Below, in pieces: positions 23,080 to 35,169 of a stretch of DNA of 64,000 nt. This DNA is from Plectrocnemia conspersa (taxonomy: Eukaryota > Arthropoda > Insecta > Trichoptera > Polycentropodidae), in the NCBI GenBank assembly GCA_009617715.1, contig VTFK01000244.1, positions 62,001-126,000 of the forward strand, given 5' to 3'. The position numbers were made by a program, and so were the translations under genes. Below the pieces are notes generated by a model, which searched no databases, was not told the DNA's origin, and saw only the letters and a program-made list of their open reading frames with translations. How positions within the stretch are numbered: position 1 is the first letter of the stretch; the number at the start of each line of letters is the position of its first letter.

Positions 23080-24240
23080 TGAGAGTTTTCCACGAATAAT
23101 AATTATAATTGTTTGGAGACGGATGGCAGTAGTATTTTATTGCACAAAGTCGAAGTAACATGTTAGAATAAATTAGGTTTAGTGAACGGTGGAGCCGTGC
23201 GAGACCGCTAAATTTGCCTGTCAAAGAGAATGTGTTAACAGAGTGTCGTCAAGTTTTGGTCATGATAAATCTAAATAAATACATATATAAATGGGCGCAA
23301 CAGTACTACCCCTAGCAATTTATAATTACGAATTTTAACTAGGAAGAGAAAAAGGAGGCCTTGGCGTTGCTGCTATACACACGATGAGTTCGGTGGAGCT
23401 GGGTTAAAAAATAATAAAATGCTGAAGGCACAATGGTAACAAAGTCGTGACGTATGGTGAGCGAAAATCGGTACGTGGCATGCTTCTGGCGGCGTGGACC
23501 CAATGTAGACCCGGACGGCATGTATAGCAAAAATTATATTTTCTACATATGCACATTTTATAAATATAATACTTTTACGTTAAATTATTTTCGCAAAACA
23601 TATGATTAAAAAAAAAAGTGTGCTGTGACTTAAAAAAAATGGGATATACTGTCGATTAAAAACTGTTAGGAACCTGTGTAATAGTAATTACTAATTTCAA
23701 TATTAAAAAATACGTCGTAATATTAAGTATAGAATATTCAAGCCGGACCTGTAACAACTACATTTTGGCGCCCCATTAGGCTTGTGCTCGGGGACATATG
23801 GCTTCCTCTGCCCCCCACGGTACGGTCCTGACCGGAACTTAACAACGGAACTATAACTTCGCTTCCGACTCATAATAACGAAAGTTATGCTGAACTCGCA
23901 CCGAGCGGAACTACGCCGAATCGATCGAGACTATAATAAATCGCTCCCAAAATAACCAAACAAAAAACCCTAGTTTAGCATTATGTTCGAAAGATGATGG
24001 TCCTTTATGATGGTCCTTCCAGGAAGCGTAATCGAATAGATGAAGCAGGCCGTATTAGCGTATAGCTCCACCTCTAATCATCCCCTTGGTAAAAATTGCT
24101 TTTAATACATTGCATACCGGTTATTTTGTCTCAAAACGCGGCCGAGACAACTTGATATTATTACAATTGTAGAAAACAAACAAAAAGAGAGACGTTGAAA
24201 CGATTTATACTATACATAAGGCCGAAATAGTGGACAGTGA
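23080..24240. other. Intergenic DNA, probable transposon debris
   Basis: No gene is visible. The segment near 23740-23960 is less AT-rich, with AACAACTACATTTTGGCGCC and a C-rich run (CTGCCCCCCACGG). It resembles the leader of a degenerate repetitive element but has no identifiable ends. Confidence 0.3.
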
Positions 24241-24254
24241 AAAATTAATAGAAA

Positions 24255-25183
24255 ATGCCTACCAATAAGCAAAAATGCATCGCAGATTACAATAATTTTA
24301 TGATTGGGGTTGATCTTGCAGATCAGTATTTATCATACAATTTTACATCCAGAAAATTCATAAAGTGGAGTAAAAAAGTTGCTCTATTCTTCATTCGCCG
24401 TGTAATTTTAAATTCATTTCGAATTTATAAGAAAAATGTACAACGATCAAAATTTGATTTCACGAATATATGTTGAAACTTGAAGACATGGCTTTACTGA
24501 AATAGTTACACCAGACACATCAAGCACACAAGTTTCACCTTCCACTATTGTCACAATAAAGACATCCAGTATTGATCCCAACGAAAGATTGTCAGGCGTT
24601 TTAAAAGATCGCGAACAATTTAAAATTACTAGTGATAAAACAATAAGGTAAGGCGTAAGAAGTAATTATCGAGTCCGTGCAAAGTTTAAAATTATAAAGC
24701 TAAGTCCCTTCATATGTAGACAGCGTAAAATTCCACTTCATGTTGGTAAATGTTTTCAAGCTTATTACACAAAAATATCAACGTTTAAAATAGAATATGC
24801 ATAGTAAATATAAATTAGTGTAACTATTAGTTGTTCGAGTGTGTATCTCTATTGGAGGTGAGTGTGCGTTTTTCATTTTATGCAGTTGAAAAAAAATGTG
24901 CAAATATTGAACAAAATGTCAAAGTTGCACGGTTAAGTGCCGTGTTTTTGTTTAAGAGCAATTTTTACGGGAGCTAAAAAGGTAATTTCGAAAACTTTTG
25001 TTCAAAGACCATCTTGGGAAATTTTGTTCGGAAATTGCTTTTAAATTCAAGTGATTTACAGCCTTAAATTATACCAAATAATTCTATATTATCAGGCTCA
25101 AATGTCTATGCCATCTTTAGGTGCCCAGTGAGTTCTGGCGATTTTCTTGATGACTTCTATAGAACCCATCCGCGGTAAAAGGG
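24255..25183 (+). mobile_element. piggyBac transposase 3' remnant with right terminus
   Basis: The plus strand reads CIADYNNFMIGVDLADQYLS and then KFIKWSKKVALFFIRRVILN, the conserved C-terminal part of piggyBac DDE transposases (family pattern: DYNxxMgGVDxxDQ ... kWwkkvfxxll). After a stop and frame change, a weaker reading (VRAKFKII ... IPLHVGKCFQAYYTK, about 24.68-24.79 kb) fits the Cys-rich tail with most cysteines lost. The right end is CCGCGGTAAAAGGG followed by TTAA at 25184-25187, the same terminus as the MITE at 4546-4765. No left terminus is found. Confidence 0.75.
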
Positions 25184-25539
25184 TTAAGGAAAACACATTT
25201 TTTGAGTAAATTGTATGTAAACACTGACTTAAAACGATTTATTTCTTGTCTAAGTTTGGCACCTCTGGAATTTGGGATATAGAATTTTCAAACTATTTTA
25301 ACCCTTTTGCGCTACGATATTTTTCAAATCCTATCGAGAAAGGCTATCGTTTATAATTATTTAAAAATAATAATTAATAATCATTTATTTACAAACTCTG
25401 TTGTGCGTGCGTGCAGTGTCATACTTTATGTACATACGCATGGAACGGTTTGTTTGCCCCCTCTCTCTCTCTCTTGTTTGATCGCGCGAGTAAGATACAC
25501 TGCGAGGTCTATATATAAATGTTATAGTGAATATATATT

Positions 25540-25870
25540 TTCACTAGTGAATTCCAAATTATTATATTTACACTAGTGAATTCCAAATACATTTTCTTTA
25601 GTAGATATGTATTTCTACTAGCGAAAATATAATTGCACTGACAGTCGCTAGTAAAATTATATGCTGCTCTAAAACTAATTATAGTTTTAGAACTTTCATT
25701 AGGTCAAGTCCAAAATACAAACTAAGTCAACTCATCTCTCAGGGGAAAATAAGTGGAAGAAGAAGTACAGACAGACGTCAGATCTCACATAATGCTTCAT
25801 AGATTATCTACATTTCGATATTACACTATATTTTAAAAATATGATCAGACGTCGAAATGTCGCTAAGTGA
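25540..25870 (+). repeat. Dispersed repeat module R2, forward copy
   Basis: It shares long blocks with 57.5-58.1 kb, including AGTTTTAGAACTTTCA, AGGTCAAGTCCAAAATACAA, the CATCTCTCAG-type block and the ATTACACTATATTTTAAAAA block. There is a short CTAGTGAATTCCAAAT direct repeat at its left side. It is non-coding. Confidence 0.65.
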
Positions 25871-26379
25871 GATGCAATACGCCAGCCCTCACATCTCAAA
25901 AAGTTATAGTATTGTGTTGAATAAATCCAGTATGAGTGAGAGATAAGGCATGCGGTCCGCGTGTCTTCATCTCTCACCAAGGTGCATGCCTTGGGATTGT
26001 AAAAAGATTCTAAAATTAAATATTTTTATCATTTACGTAATTATGAAACGTAATAGCTCAGAAAATCGGCTATAAATAACCACATCAAGGGAGCGGCTAA
26101 AGCCAACTGCAGCGCGGGCGGGCTGTCTTGCGTAGTCAATTAATTGCTTATCGGGAATTGAATTGGTCGCGCATGCGCACTATAACTTCAGCCGTTACTC
26201 GTGCTCGTATTTACAGTCGCCCGTAATCAACCGTTCATGCGGTTAATATTTTGAATCTGTCTATTTTTCCAGCCTTCATGTCTCGCAATGGGAGCTGCCG
26301 GCTTCCCATACCAATAGCCGGGCATGTGTGAAATTATGGAATTACAATAATAGGATTTGAAAGATGGATTGTGAATTCA

Positions 26380-27257
26380 GAAGAGAATTAATAATGTTTG
26401 ACCAAATAATTAAGTATGAAGATCAATGGGATTCTAGTGCTGTGATTAATGCAGAAGCTATCTACAAGATTTAGAATTTCATTTTTATCTTATCTATTTT
26501 CACCCATACTTAATTCTGCCGATATTTTGCAAAAAAAAACATTCGACATGTCTTATTGTTTAAGTGAAATAAAAAAATAAATGGAATTTTTTATAACAAA
26601 AAAGATTTTTTTTACTTATTATGGGACAAAGTCTGGATTGAAGGGTTATATAGAGAAAGAAATCACGATGATAATAAGGTCTGAAATTGATGTATAAAGC
26701 TCGATATTTCAAAATACTTGAAAAAATTCCACGAATACTAGCGATCGTTTATTGATAATTTAAAATTGATGACACTTTTAAACATGATTAAATTTAAGGA
26801 ATAGGAAAATAATTTTCCAGAACCACTTTTAATATCTCTTTAACGCTCGTTTGGGACTTTTTTTAAATTTTATGTGGTTGAAAAGTGTACTTATAAATTG
26901 CATCAATAATGTGATTATTAAAAATGAACTAAAAGATATTTTTAGGCGGATGAATTAAATTAAATAAAATTAATTTTTACCATACCGGTGAAAAGTGCTT
27001 CTGTAGAAAGATCGTTTTTTACAATGAAAAGAATAAAAACATTCATTAGAAATAGTCGAAGTGAAAATAGGTTTTCAGCTCTTGCATAAATATCAATCGA
27101 AAAAAAACTTTTAGATAAATTAATGAGACAATATAAGAATACTCAAAAAAATAAATACATATGTTTATCAAAATAATAAAATAAACTTAAAAATATAGTT
27201 TTTGTTCCCCCCTCCCTCTGACGCATGCCTCGTTTCATAAGTCACCGCACGCCACTG
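26380..27257 (+). mobile_element. hAT remnant (ZMYM/Charlie-like) with right terminal repeat
   Basis: A decayed plus-strand reading includes NAEAIYKI and NFIFIL near 26.45 kb and, clearly, the hAT dimerisation segment SASVERSFFTMKRIKTFIRN with FSALA and ISIEKKLLDKL near 27.0-27.12 kb. The element ends at 27257; read on the complement the terminus is CAGTGGCGTGCGGTGACTTA, a typical hAT end. I did not find the left end. Several stop codons are present. Confidence 0.65.
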
Positions 27258-27262
27258 ATATA

Positions 27263-27499
27263 CAGTGGTACCTCGGTTTTCGTCAATTATCCGTCCGAAA
27301 ATAATCGTTGAAATCCGAAACGGAGGCAATTATTTGTAGTATGTATTAACATTACGAGGCATGTAGTTTTAGTATGTATAATATTAACACTCGCAATCAA
27401 TAAAAAAAAAGCACAAAAACACTAACACTGACAAACTAACGCCGACGAAATCCGAGACAAATATTTCGCGGAAAAATCGACGAAAACCGAAACCGACTG
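27263..27499. mobile_element. Tigger/pogo-type MITE
   Basis: This 237-bp element is flanked by TA (27261-27262 and 27500-27501). Its ends are CAGTGGTACCTCGGTTTTCG and, complemented, CAGTCGGTTTCGGTTTTCGT, with a further match (CGTCAATTATCCG / CGTCGATTTTTCC) inside. It has no coding sequence. It starts 5 bp after the hAT end at 27257. Confidence 0.82.
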
Positions 27500-27501
27500 T
27501 A

Positions 27502-29038
27502 TATATATATTTACTTTTTTTAAATTCGTAAATATTTTATGTATTTCTTCTTAAATTTAATAAGTTACAAATAATTTATTAGTTTTCTTTTATTATATAA
27601 CTTCAACAATTGTAAACAAATGAAATAGTTATGAACCAGTATTGCGAATTTAAAATGTCTATGCTTTTGTACACATAAACTTCTTATATATAATGTAACG
27701 TTTTAAATAATTTAGTAGTGACCAGACAGTTTCTTTTTGGAAGCCCTGTCATCCTCGAACAAAAATGTAGGTGACTTTTATTTTATCTTCTGCACCATCC
27801 TTAAATGTAGAAAAATTTCCGAGATGACTTTTTTAGTGTCGTTTGATATTTAGAAATATTTTTTTATTATTAAAAATATCCTTAGTATAATGTTTTTGTT
27901 TTATACAGTTGAAATGACGAAACGTACAAATTTATGCACACTGTTGCAAGCACAGTATCTGAAACGCACAATGAGTTTGGAAGCTTTGTGGTAATTGATG
28001 ATTTTCAGACTGCGTGGCTATTATCCAATTCTGTCGATTTCCAAGTGCCATTGTTGTAACCCTCATATTTCCTTGACTATAATTTCAAGGGTATTCCTTC
28101 AACTTGATTATCCTTTTTTTCAATCAATTGATTTTGTTTATATTTACAGGGTCATTAAGAAATATTTATTTGATTGCTGTCACTAATTTCAAAACAATGT
28201 ATAAATATTTGTACGTTTACTGAAGATGAAAGCTGCATTTAAATGTTTATACTGTTGATGATACGCGTATGACTGATTCTTAGATATTCAGTCCGAAGTC
28301 AGTTTGATGTTGGATCGATCATCTTATCTCTGAATCGTTTCGTTCACTTTATGACGGATGAATTAAAATAAAATTTTGAATTGTCATATTGATAGCAATA
28401 AGAAAGCGGCCGGTCAAGAGATTACGAAATTGAATTTGTTTTAATTGTCATATTGATAGTCGACATTGTTGCGGTTGCGGTTATCGTTAATACGAAATAC
28501 TCTCCCCTCTCGGACGACTCTATTAGCGAACGAGGTCATCGAGTAGATTTTTAGTTTTTAGGACGTCGACTTAAAATTTCAAATTTAATATAGGATAATT
28601 TATTAGTAATATACAACATTACATATTTTCACTCGTTGACTTCCACGGGAAAGAAACACGGATAAAAAAGTTCAGTTCGTGTTTATTTTGAGGAAACCCA
28701 GTTGTCTGTTATAAATTATAGTATCCGAGTCGGAATGAAAAAAAAAAACATACAAGTAATAGACGATTAAAAGGAAATTTGAATATGCGCGCGCGTTCGT
28801 AACGAAACCGCCGATTATTAAGCCTAAAAAATATTTCTAGTTTATCACATACAAGTATATTTCCTCGATAAATATATGTCGATTTTTGTCTCGCCGACCT
28901 GAGTCGGATCGTAAGTAAACGACGATCCGAAAAAGTAAAGCAAAGTAGTCAGTAGTCGCGTCGCGGTATCAAATCTACATTTGTGAAAATATAATATATA
29001 TGCAAAATTGTCGTCGTCGTCGTCGTCGTCGGACCGCC
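27502..29038. other. Intergenic region downstream of importin alpha
   Basis: AT-rich DNA without a recognisable gene. A (TCG)7 microsatellite at about 29011-29031 lies just after the importin stop codon, probably in its 3' UTR. A minus-strand AATAAA is available near 28687-28682. Confidence 0.4.
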
Positions 29039-29039
29039 A

Positions 29040-30679
29040 CTAGAAGTTGAAGCCTTGCTGCGGAGCGCCCGCACTGGGATCGAACTGGAAGCGGGCGTCT
29101 CCGTCCTTGGGGTTGACCATGACGTTGACGTCCTGCGAATGCAACGTCTTGGATTATAAATTATAGGAATACGGCTTAGGGGAGGCGAGAGAAATTACCT
29201 CGGTGTCGGCGAAGTACTGCTCGATGATCTCGTAGGCCAGTTTGTATATGTCGACGTTGGGATGCGTCTGCAGCGCTTCGATCTTGTCGAGGCCGCCGCA
29301 GTCTTCGATGGCGCTGGCGACGGCCTCGAGTCGCCGCCGGCCATCTTCATCATGTTGTTGATGCCGTCGAGGACGACGCTGATCACTTGCGAGTCTTTAC
29401 AGTCCAGCAGCTCGCAGAAGGGCGGGAGCACGTTGGCGTTGATGAGCGTCCAGACCTGGTCCTTGTTGCCGCTTATGGTGAGGTTGGAGACGGCCCACGC
29501 CGCCTCCTTCTTGGTCAGGAACTCGCCCTGGGTCAGGTTGAGCACGATCTTGGGCAGGAGGCCCGCGTCGATGACGGCTTGCACCTGAGAGCGGTTGCCG
29601 GCGGTGATGTTGGACAGGAACCAGACGGCTTCTTTGCGGATCTTGTCCTTGAGGTGCTCGAGGAGGGCCGGGAAGTGGTCGAGAGCGCCGCAGTCGAGCA
29701 CGGCCTGCGTCTGCTCGTCGGAGCCGGTGACGATGTTGCCGACGGCTCGGAGCGCGGCCGTCTGCACTTTGTTGTCTTTGTGCGAGAGGAGCGGGATGAG
29801 CTTGGGCACGACGCCGCAGTCGATGACGAGCTGGATCTGCTCGTTGCCGCCGTCGGTGAGGTAGCTCACGGCCCAGATGGTGTCGATGAGGATGTTCTGG
29901 TCCTGGTGGTTGATGAGCAGGAGGAGCGCGGGCAGGATCTGGCAGATGGTCTCGCGCGGAGGCGGCGGGTCCTTGTTGCGGCACAGGTTCACGATCACCC
30001 AGGTGATGTTGCGCAAGAAGGTGATGGGGATCTCGGGGCGCACGAACGAGAGGAGCGGGGCGACGACGCCCAGCTCGATGACGTAGTCGCGGAGCGCGGG
30101 CCCGTCGCCGATGATGTTGCCCAGCGCCCACACGGCCTGCTCGCACACGTTCTGCTGCGGCGACATGAGCAGGTCCAGGAAGTGGGGCACGGCGCCCGCC
30201 TGCACCACCCGGTTCGTCTGCATGGACGTGCCCGAGGCGATGTTGGTGAGCGCCCACGTGGCCTCGAACTGCAGCGAGGGGTTGTCGGCGGCGGCGAGGC
30301 AGGCCACGAGCACGGGGAGCACGCCCGCGTTCACCAGGTCGTCGATGGGCGGGTTCTTGTCCGAGGAGAGCATCTTGCGCGCGGCCTGCACGGCGTTCAG
30401 CTGCATTTGCGGCTCGTCGACGCGCGCCGCGTCCTCCACCAGCCGCACCAGGTTGCAGCTCTGCAGGCCCTGGTGGTGGGCGGCCGCCGCCGCGTCGTCG
30501 TCCGCCGGCGCCGTCGCCGCCGCGTCGAACACGTTGCGTCGCTTCTGCAGCGTCTCGTCGCGCTTGTTCTTGCGCAGCTCCACCGTCACTTCGTTGCGCC
30601 GCCTGCGCATCTCGTCCGAGTCGCGCGCCTTGTTCTTCCACGCCCCCAGCCGGGTGCGCGCTCCGTCGCCCGACGCCAT
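29040..30679 (-). CDS. Kap-alpha3: Importin alpha (karyopherin alpha, KPNA3/4-like), GC-rich
   Basis: Two coding exons, 30679-29199 and 29132-29040. Adding one missing base gives 525 codons; human KPNA4 has 521 residues. The N-terminal importin-beta-binding segment contains [19 protein letters not shown]. About ten armadillo repeats follow, with the NLS-contacting W...N pairs visible in [35 protein letters not shown] and [10 protein letters not shown]. The last exon ends APQQGFNF. It acts as the cargo-binding adaptor for nuclear import with importin beta. The [17 protein letters not shown] opening favours the alpha-3/4 class. The start [10 protein letters not shown] at 30679 is preferred over an upstream in-frame Met at 30733 because it matches family length. 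G+C is far higher than in neighbouring genes, and a reading-frame break lies near 29328-29332 (separate entry). Confidence 0.9.
29199..29335 (-). CDS. Kap-alpha3: Importin alpha ARM10 segment after an apparent one-base deletion
   Basis: The long frame runs conserved to NNMMKMAGG, then becomes non-homologous ([17 protein letters not shown]) before a stop. In the next frame the sequence reads [20 protein letters not shown], then [15 protein letters not shown] and ADTE up to a GT donor at 29198. This is the expected end of importin alpha, and it joins in phase to the last exon ([15 protein letters not shown]). A single missing base between MAGG and LEAV explains everything. Two GA bases remain of the broken codon, consistent with Asp or Glu. 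Confidence 0.85.
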
Positions 30680-30799
30680 CGCCTCGCCGTCGACGTACGT
30701 CCGCCGGCCACGCGCGGCCCGACCTTGCCGCACCGACTCGGTGTTGCCGCACCGCGCGCTTTTGTCACTTGACGACCATGATCCGAATTGAGATTGACT

Positions 30800-33070
30800 A
30801 TGATTTTAATTTAAAGTTAAAGATGTGAGTGGGGGACTTTTCGCTGAGGATTCACCGACCGCTCAAAAATATATTTCCATTTCTCTTCAACCTGAAAACT
30901 TGTCTTGGAAAAGTGCTCGCTGCTGATCTATAAATCTAGCATAACAACTCACGAAAGAAGAAGAGACTCTGAATCGGACAAAATCACCACTGGAAAAGGA
31001 GTGGGACTCCTTCAACGTATGTATTGAACTGGTGAGAGACTGATCATTTTAATTTATAACTAGTCATTTCAGATTTAAAGTATTGTAACAAAAATCCAGA
31101 ATAACTTTGTAATAATAATAATTTAATCAAATTTTGTTACAAAAATTGATTTTTTTTGTTACATACGACAATTACGAAATTTATCGCTAATTTTTGAGAA
31201 TGTACAAAATTAAACAATATTAATAGGTATTAGTCGAGTATTAACAATAATTAACGATATCAAACGTTGTTATTGATTAATATCATTCATTATCTATTAC
31301 ACAAACGGTAATATCGATCAAACGATCAATTTTTCGTAATCGACCTTTATCGATCCAATTGATAATATTTTTTTTATCGTTTCGTTCATTATCGATTAGA
31401 ACATTTCACTCCTTAGAACACAAATATGCCATTTCTTGCAATCACTCTTGCGGTTTCTATTCAGAAAATAATTTAAAAGAATTGGACGTTGGTATAAATT
31501 AAGGTACCACTTCACTCATGACAATTTGCAAACGATTATACAAGAAACTAAGCTCGATGATTAGAAAAATATTATTCGAATGGACCAAGGATCATTTGAC
31601 ACATTATTAGAGATAATCTGGCCAAATATTCAAAAAGAAGATACCGACATGTTTCAGGCTATTTCTGCTGATCAAAGGCTCTCTATAACAATAAGATACT
31701 TAGTAATTGGTACGAATTTGCTCATCCTACCTTGGAAATGATAATAATCGAAACGTGTGAGGCTATATTCCAAAAATTAAAAAAGAACATTAATTTATCT
31801 AATATAGCTAATTGTTTATACACTAAACATACACATAAAAAAAGAATTTAATTTCTAATGCACAAAGGTGTTTCTTCACTTCATTGAGGAAGCCCGGAAC
31901 ATTTTTACTTCTGCTGATTGTCCTAGGAATATTATTACACAAATTCACACCTCCGTACAATATTCCCCTGGCAGAAAATGATTAAAAAGTTGAAAAAATA
32001 ATTTAAATGACTTTACAGGAAAAACGGAGGGTGATAATTTTTTTAAATTACTTACATATTTGAAAACAGCGTGTATGAAATTACTAAAATCAGCTATTTT
32101 AATCTTTTGGCAAACCAAAATGTATTAAATTTGTCGAGTATTGTACTATATTACTTACTTCAAAAAATCATTCAAAGAAATATTATCTTTTGAACAATCT
32201 CACGCAACTCACCGTAAAATAATAATTATTACATTTTAATGCTTTTTTGTCAAACAAAGGTTTTTGCGATGATAGTTTTTCACACTCGTTGAGGTTTTTC
32301 TATGCCGGCACGAAATGTTGTTTGCTTATCGTAATTCATAGATTCGATTATAAAATTTGTATTTTCAAACAATACTTTGGCGACGGGATGGTGACTGGTG
32401 GCAATCAGATACAGATTGAGCCGCTGCTGTAGTGTTTTATTGAATTATTTAAAGTTGTTTACATGGTGAATATACAATTAAGGGGCACGAGCCCGCGACG
32501 CGCTCGAATGCGCCGAGGGTTATCAGTAGAGAGAAACCGTCACGCCAGTGTTACCCAAGGGGCGCCTAGTTTTGACCCCAACAATACTTTCGGTATTTTA
32601 ATCTTTTAATTTCTTGAAAGCACCGAATATCGTTGCCCGGAAGGGCTTAACCAATCTCTAAATCGCTTTTGCAGAATAGAAAAAAAGACGGAGAATTTTG
32701 GTTATTTGAAATCGTGTGATAACAGATGTTTAATTTAAAAAAAATTGGGTACCGGTTAAAAATGACCCGGTTAAAAATGTTCCAGTTCCGATTTTTGTGT
32801 CAAATGCATAAAGTAATAAAATTTTGGAGTAAAAATTGAAATCGATAATTATTTATACTAGCAACACTAAACGTCATTCTATTGCGATACGTCGAACGTT
32901 TGCAAGTTTCGGTGAGTTTCCATGGCATTCTCTAACATTTTCGCTGAATAGATTATCTTATAATAACTTATAACCTCGTAATAAGTCAACTGTAGAATAG
33001 GTCGTGTTAAATATGCGCAATGATTAGAATATTGCACAACATTTTTCAGAATTGCGCACGAATTTAAACG
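30800..33070. other. Intergenic region between divergent importin alpha and TMBIM5 genes
   Basis: Contains the presumed promoters of both genes. Apart from the Harbinger remnant at 31.5-31.74 kb I see AT-rich sequence, a moderately GC-rich stretch near 32.47-32.60 kb (GGGGCACGAGCCCGCGACGC) of unknown nature, and the likely TMBIM5 5' UTR just before 33071. Confidence 0.4.
31500..31740 (+). pseudogene. Harbinger/PIF transposase (HARBI1-like) fragment
   Basis: The plus strand reads RYHFTHDNLQTIIQETKL, then after a stop MDQGSFDTLLEIIWPNIQKE and AISADQRLSITIRYLVIG. This matches the N-terminal helical region before the DDE nuclease in Harbinger transposases (pattern: m.xxxFdxLLxxvxpxIxkxdTxxRxaIxxxeRLaitLRfLatG). 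No catalytic domain or terminal repeats were found. Confidence 0.6.
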
Positions 33071-34635
33071 ATGTTGTCTCGGCTGTGCGGAACTGGCATG
33101 TGCCAGGGTCTGGGAGCCGCCAGGACGGTGGGGCTCTGGGGCGCGCGCGAGGGCGGTCTTCGTGCGGCCTCCGGCACCGGCGGTAGAATTAGATCTCGAC
33201 TGATCAAGGAGAAACCGACCTTATGGCAGAGGGCTATGGCGCCAGCTGGCGATGGAGGTGCACATATTTTTTACATTTAACGTTAACGTGACCAGATGTC
33301 TTCCTTTCGTCCTCTGAACAAAAAATATATTATTTTGCTCACACAGCAATTTTGCCCTCTACAAAAATTCCTTCTTGTTTGATATTTTCAAAATCTGGTC
33401 ACTTTTATATCGCACTAAAACTAAACCGAATGTATATTTCGTTAGCATTCAGCATCGGAAAGGGAGCGGTGGCCGGAGCTTCTGTGGTGGGCATGGGCGC
33501 TCTGTGTTTTTACGGAATAGGTCTTTCTTCCAAGCCTGGCACTTTAGAAATTTCGCAGTTAGTATATGACGTCGTTTAATTATGAATGTTATTTTTGCTA
33601 CAAACAAACGATAACTCGGTTAAAAGTTTCAGTAAAATAATAAAAACTTAACTGACTATCAGTAAAACCGAATTATCTTATCTTTGTGACAAAAATCTTG
33701 TTGTACATATAATTAACTATGTTAATATTTTTTAGCTTTTGGCCTGAACATGTAAAGGCTCGCATCAAGGACACTTATATATATTTTGGAAGTTCCATCG
33801 CTGTGAGCGCTGCTTCCGCGATGGCTATTTTCCGATCTCCGACGATAATGAATTTAGTTACGAGAAGCGGATGGATGGTAAATATTGTGTTGTACGTAAA
33901 TAGTTTCTTTTCATTATCTTATCAAATTTATAATTAACGTTTTAAGGCTATGCTCGGTTCGTTGGCTTTGATGATCGGAACTGGAGCTGTAATGCGTAGC
34001 ATCGACTACCAGCCCGGATTCGGAAATAAACAAATGGCTTGGCTGTTGCACTCCGGCGTCATCGGCGCTGTTTTGGCTCCCATGTGCTTCATGGGAGGAC
34101 CTATTCTGATAAAAGCTGCTTGGTATGTGTACATTATCATTCGTCATAATCGAATAATTATTTTTAATAATCTCTTATCCATAGGTATACAGCCGGTATT
34201 GTAGGAGGATTGAGCACCGTAGCTGTCTGCGCGCCGTCTGGTGAATTCTTACAAATGGGAGCTCCTCTAGCCATGGGTCTGGGAGTCGTTTTTGCTTCTT
34301 CCGTTGCCGGCATGTTCTTACCGCCCACGACTGCCCTCGGAGCTGGACTTTATTCAATCGCTCTCTACGGAGGCTTAGTTGTATTCGGCGGATTATTAGT
34401 ATACGATACTCAGAAAATTATCAGCCATGCTGAAAATTATCCGACGTACGGTTATAAGCCTTACGATCCAGTCAATGCGTTAGTATATTTTTATCATTAT
34501 TTTTATGTCATTTGTGTTTTATCAATTAATAATTTTATTTGTATTTTCAGGGCTATGTCAATCTATTTAGACACTGTTAACATATTTGTACGAATTGCGA
34601 CTATCTTGAGCGGCGGTGGAGGTAGAAGGAAGTAG
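33071..34635 (+). CDS. TMBIM5: TMBIM5/GHITM, mitochondrial Bax-inhibitor-1 family protein
   Basis: Six exons join in frame: 33071-33257, 33446-33557, 33736-33877, 33947-34122, 34185-34478, 34551-34635, giving 331 residues, close to human GHITM (345). The first 45 residues are basic and free of acidic clusters (MLSRLCGTGMCQGLGAARTV), as expected of a mitochondrial presequence. Several membrane segments follow (about residues 65-85, 115-135, 145-165, 180-200, 205-225, 240-260). Family-conserved stretches include FWPEHVKARIKDTYIYFG, WYTAGIVGGLSTVAVCAPS, FLPPTTALGAGLYS and LLVYDTQKII; the last is the Bax-inhibitor-1 signature near the C-terminus. Family knowledge: inner mitochondrial membrane, cristae structure, and proton/calcium handling. 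The gene is convergent with tweek. AATAAA at 34752-34757 is a good poly(A) candidate. Confidence 0.93.
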
Positions 34636-34751
34636 ACAGCTTCATAGTTTAACCTAAAGTGATCACAGTACTGTTACAACAGTGATAGTAATATTATTTT
34701 TTGATTAGCTTGTACAGTACCGTAAAAATTGTAACATAAATTGTATTATTA

Positions 34752-34757
34752 AATAAA
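34752..34757 (+). terminator. Candidate TMBIM5 poly(A) signal
   Basis: AATAAA 117 bp after the stop codon, in an AT-rich 3' UTR; the only canonical hexamer close downstream. Confidence 0.55.
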
Positions 34758-34844
34758 TAGTTGTTTAACAGTTTTATCGAAGTTTTCTATGGTATGAAGA
34801 AATTCATTGGAAGTAACATCTTCCAATTCTACTAACGCTTGACC

Positions 34845-35160
34845 TAATGAAAGTTCTCGGTAGTGAGCATTCCCACTGCGACGGCGACGGCACGATTTTA
34901 TTGCTTTTGACGTGGATTTTTGATTTCTAAGAAGTGATAATTGTTTTTTACGCTCTCCAAAATTCGGTTTAGTATGCTTCGTTCGATTCTAACTTATTGT
35001 AAGTAGTAATATTGTTAAAAGTCTTAATATAAATGTTGCCACTGCAACGGCACGATTTTCTTGCTTTTGCCGTGAATTCTAAACAGACGAGCAGGTGAGG
35101 TCATTTGCTTCTCTCCTTGAATTTGGCTTGAAAAATCCATGTCATTTAATGGAATATATT
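34845..35160. repeat. Palindromic repeat, partial copy 4 with right flank
   Basis: Includes AAGTTCTCGGTAGTGAGCAT, the arm GCACGATTTTATTGCTTTTGACGTG (positions 34891-34915) and the flank TAGTATGCTTCGTTCGATTC. Only one hairpin arm remains intact. The right flank repeats a shortened arm piece near 35050-35075. Same family as 3464-3695. Confidence 0.65.
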
Positions 35161-35169
35161 GTAAACTAA

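Noticed and set aside
29387..30772. Long overlapping open frames on both strands (461 and 451 codons) across the importin alpha exon
   Set aside because: They are GC-rich shadow frames of importin alpha, with His/Arg/Ala/Val-rich composition and no family motifs. The 512-codon minus frame carries the ARM repeats.
33352..33579. 75-codon frame as a TMBIM5 start
   Set aside because: It begins in the intron. Only the part after 33446 is exon; the start at 33071 gives the basic leader expected of the family.
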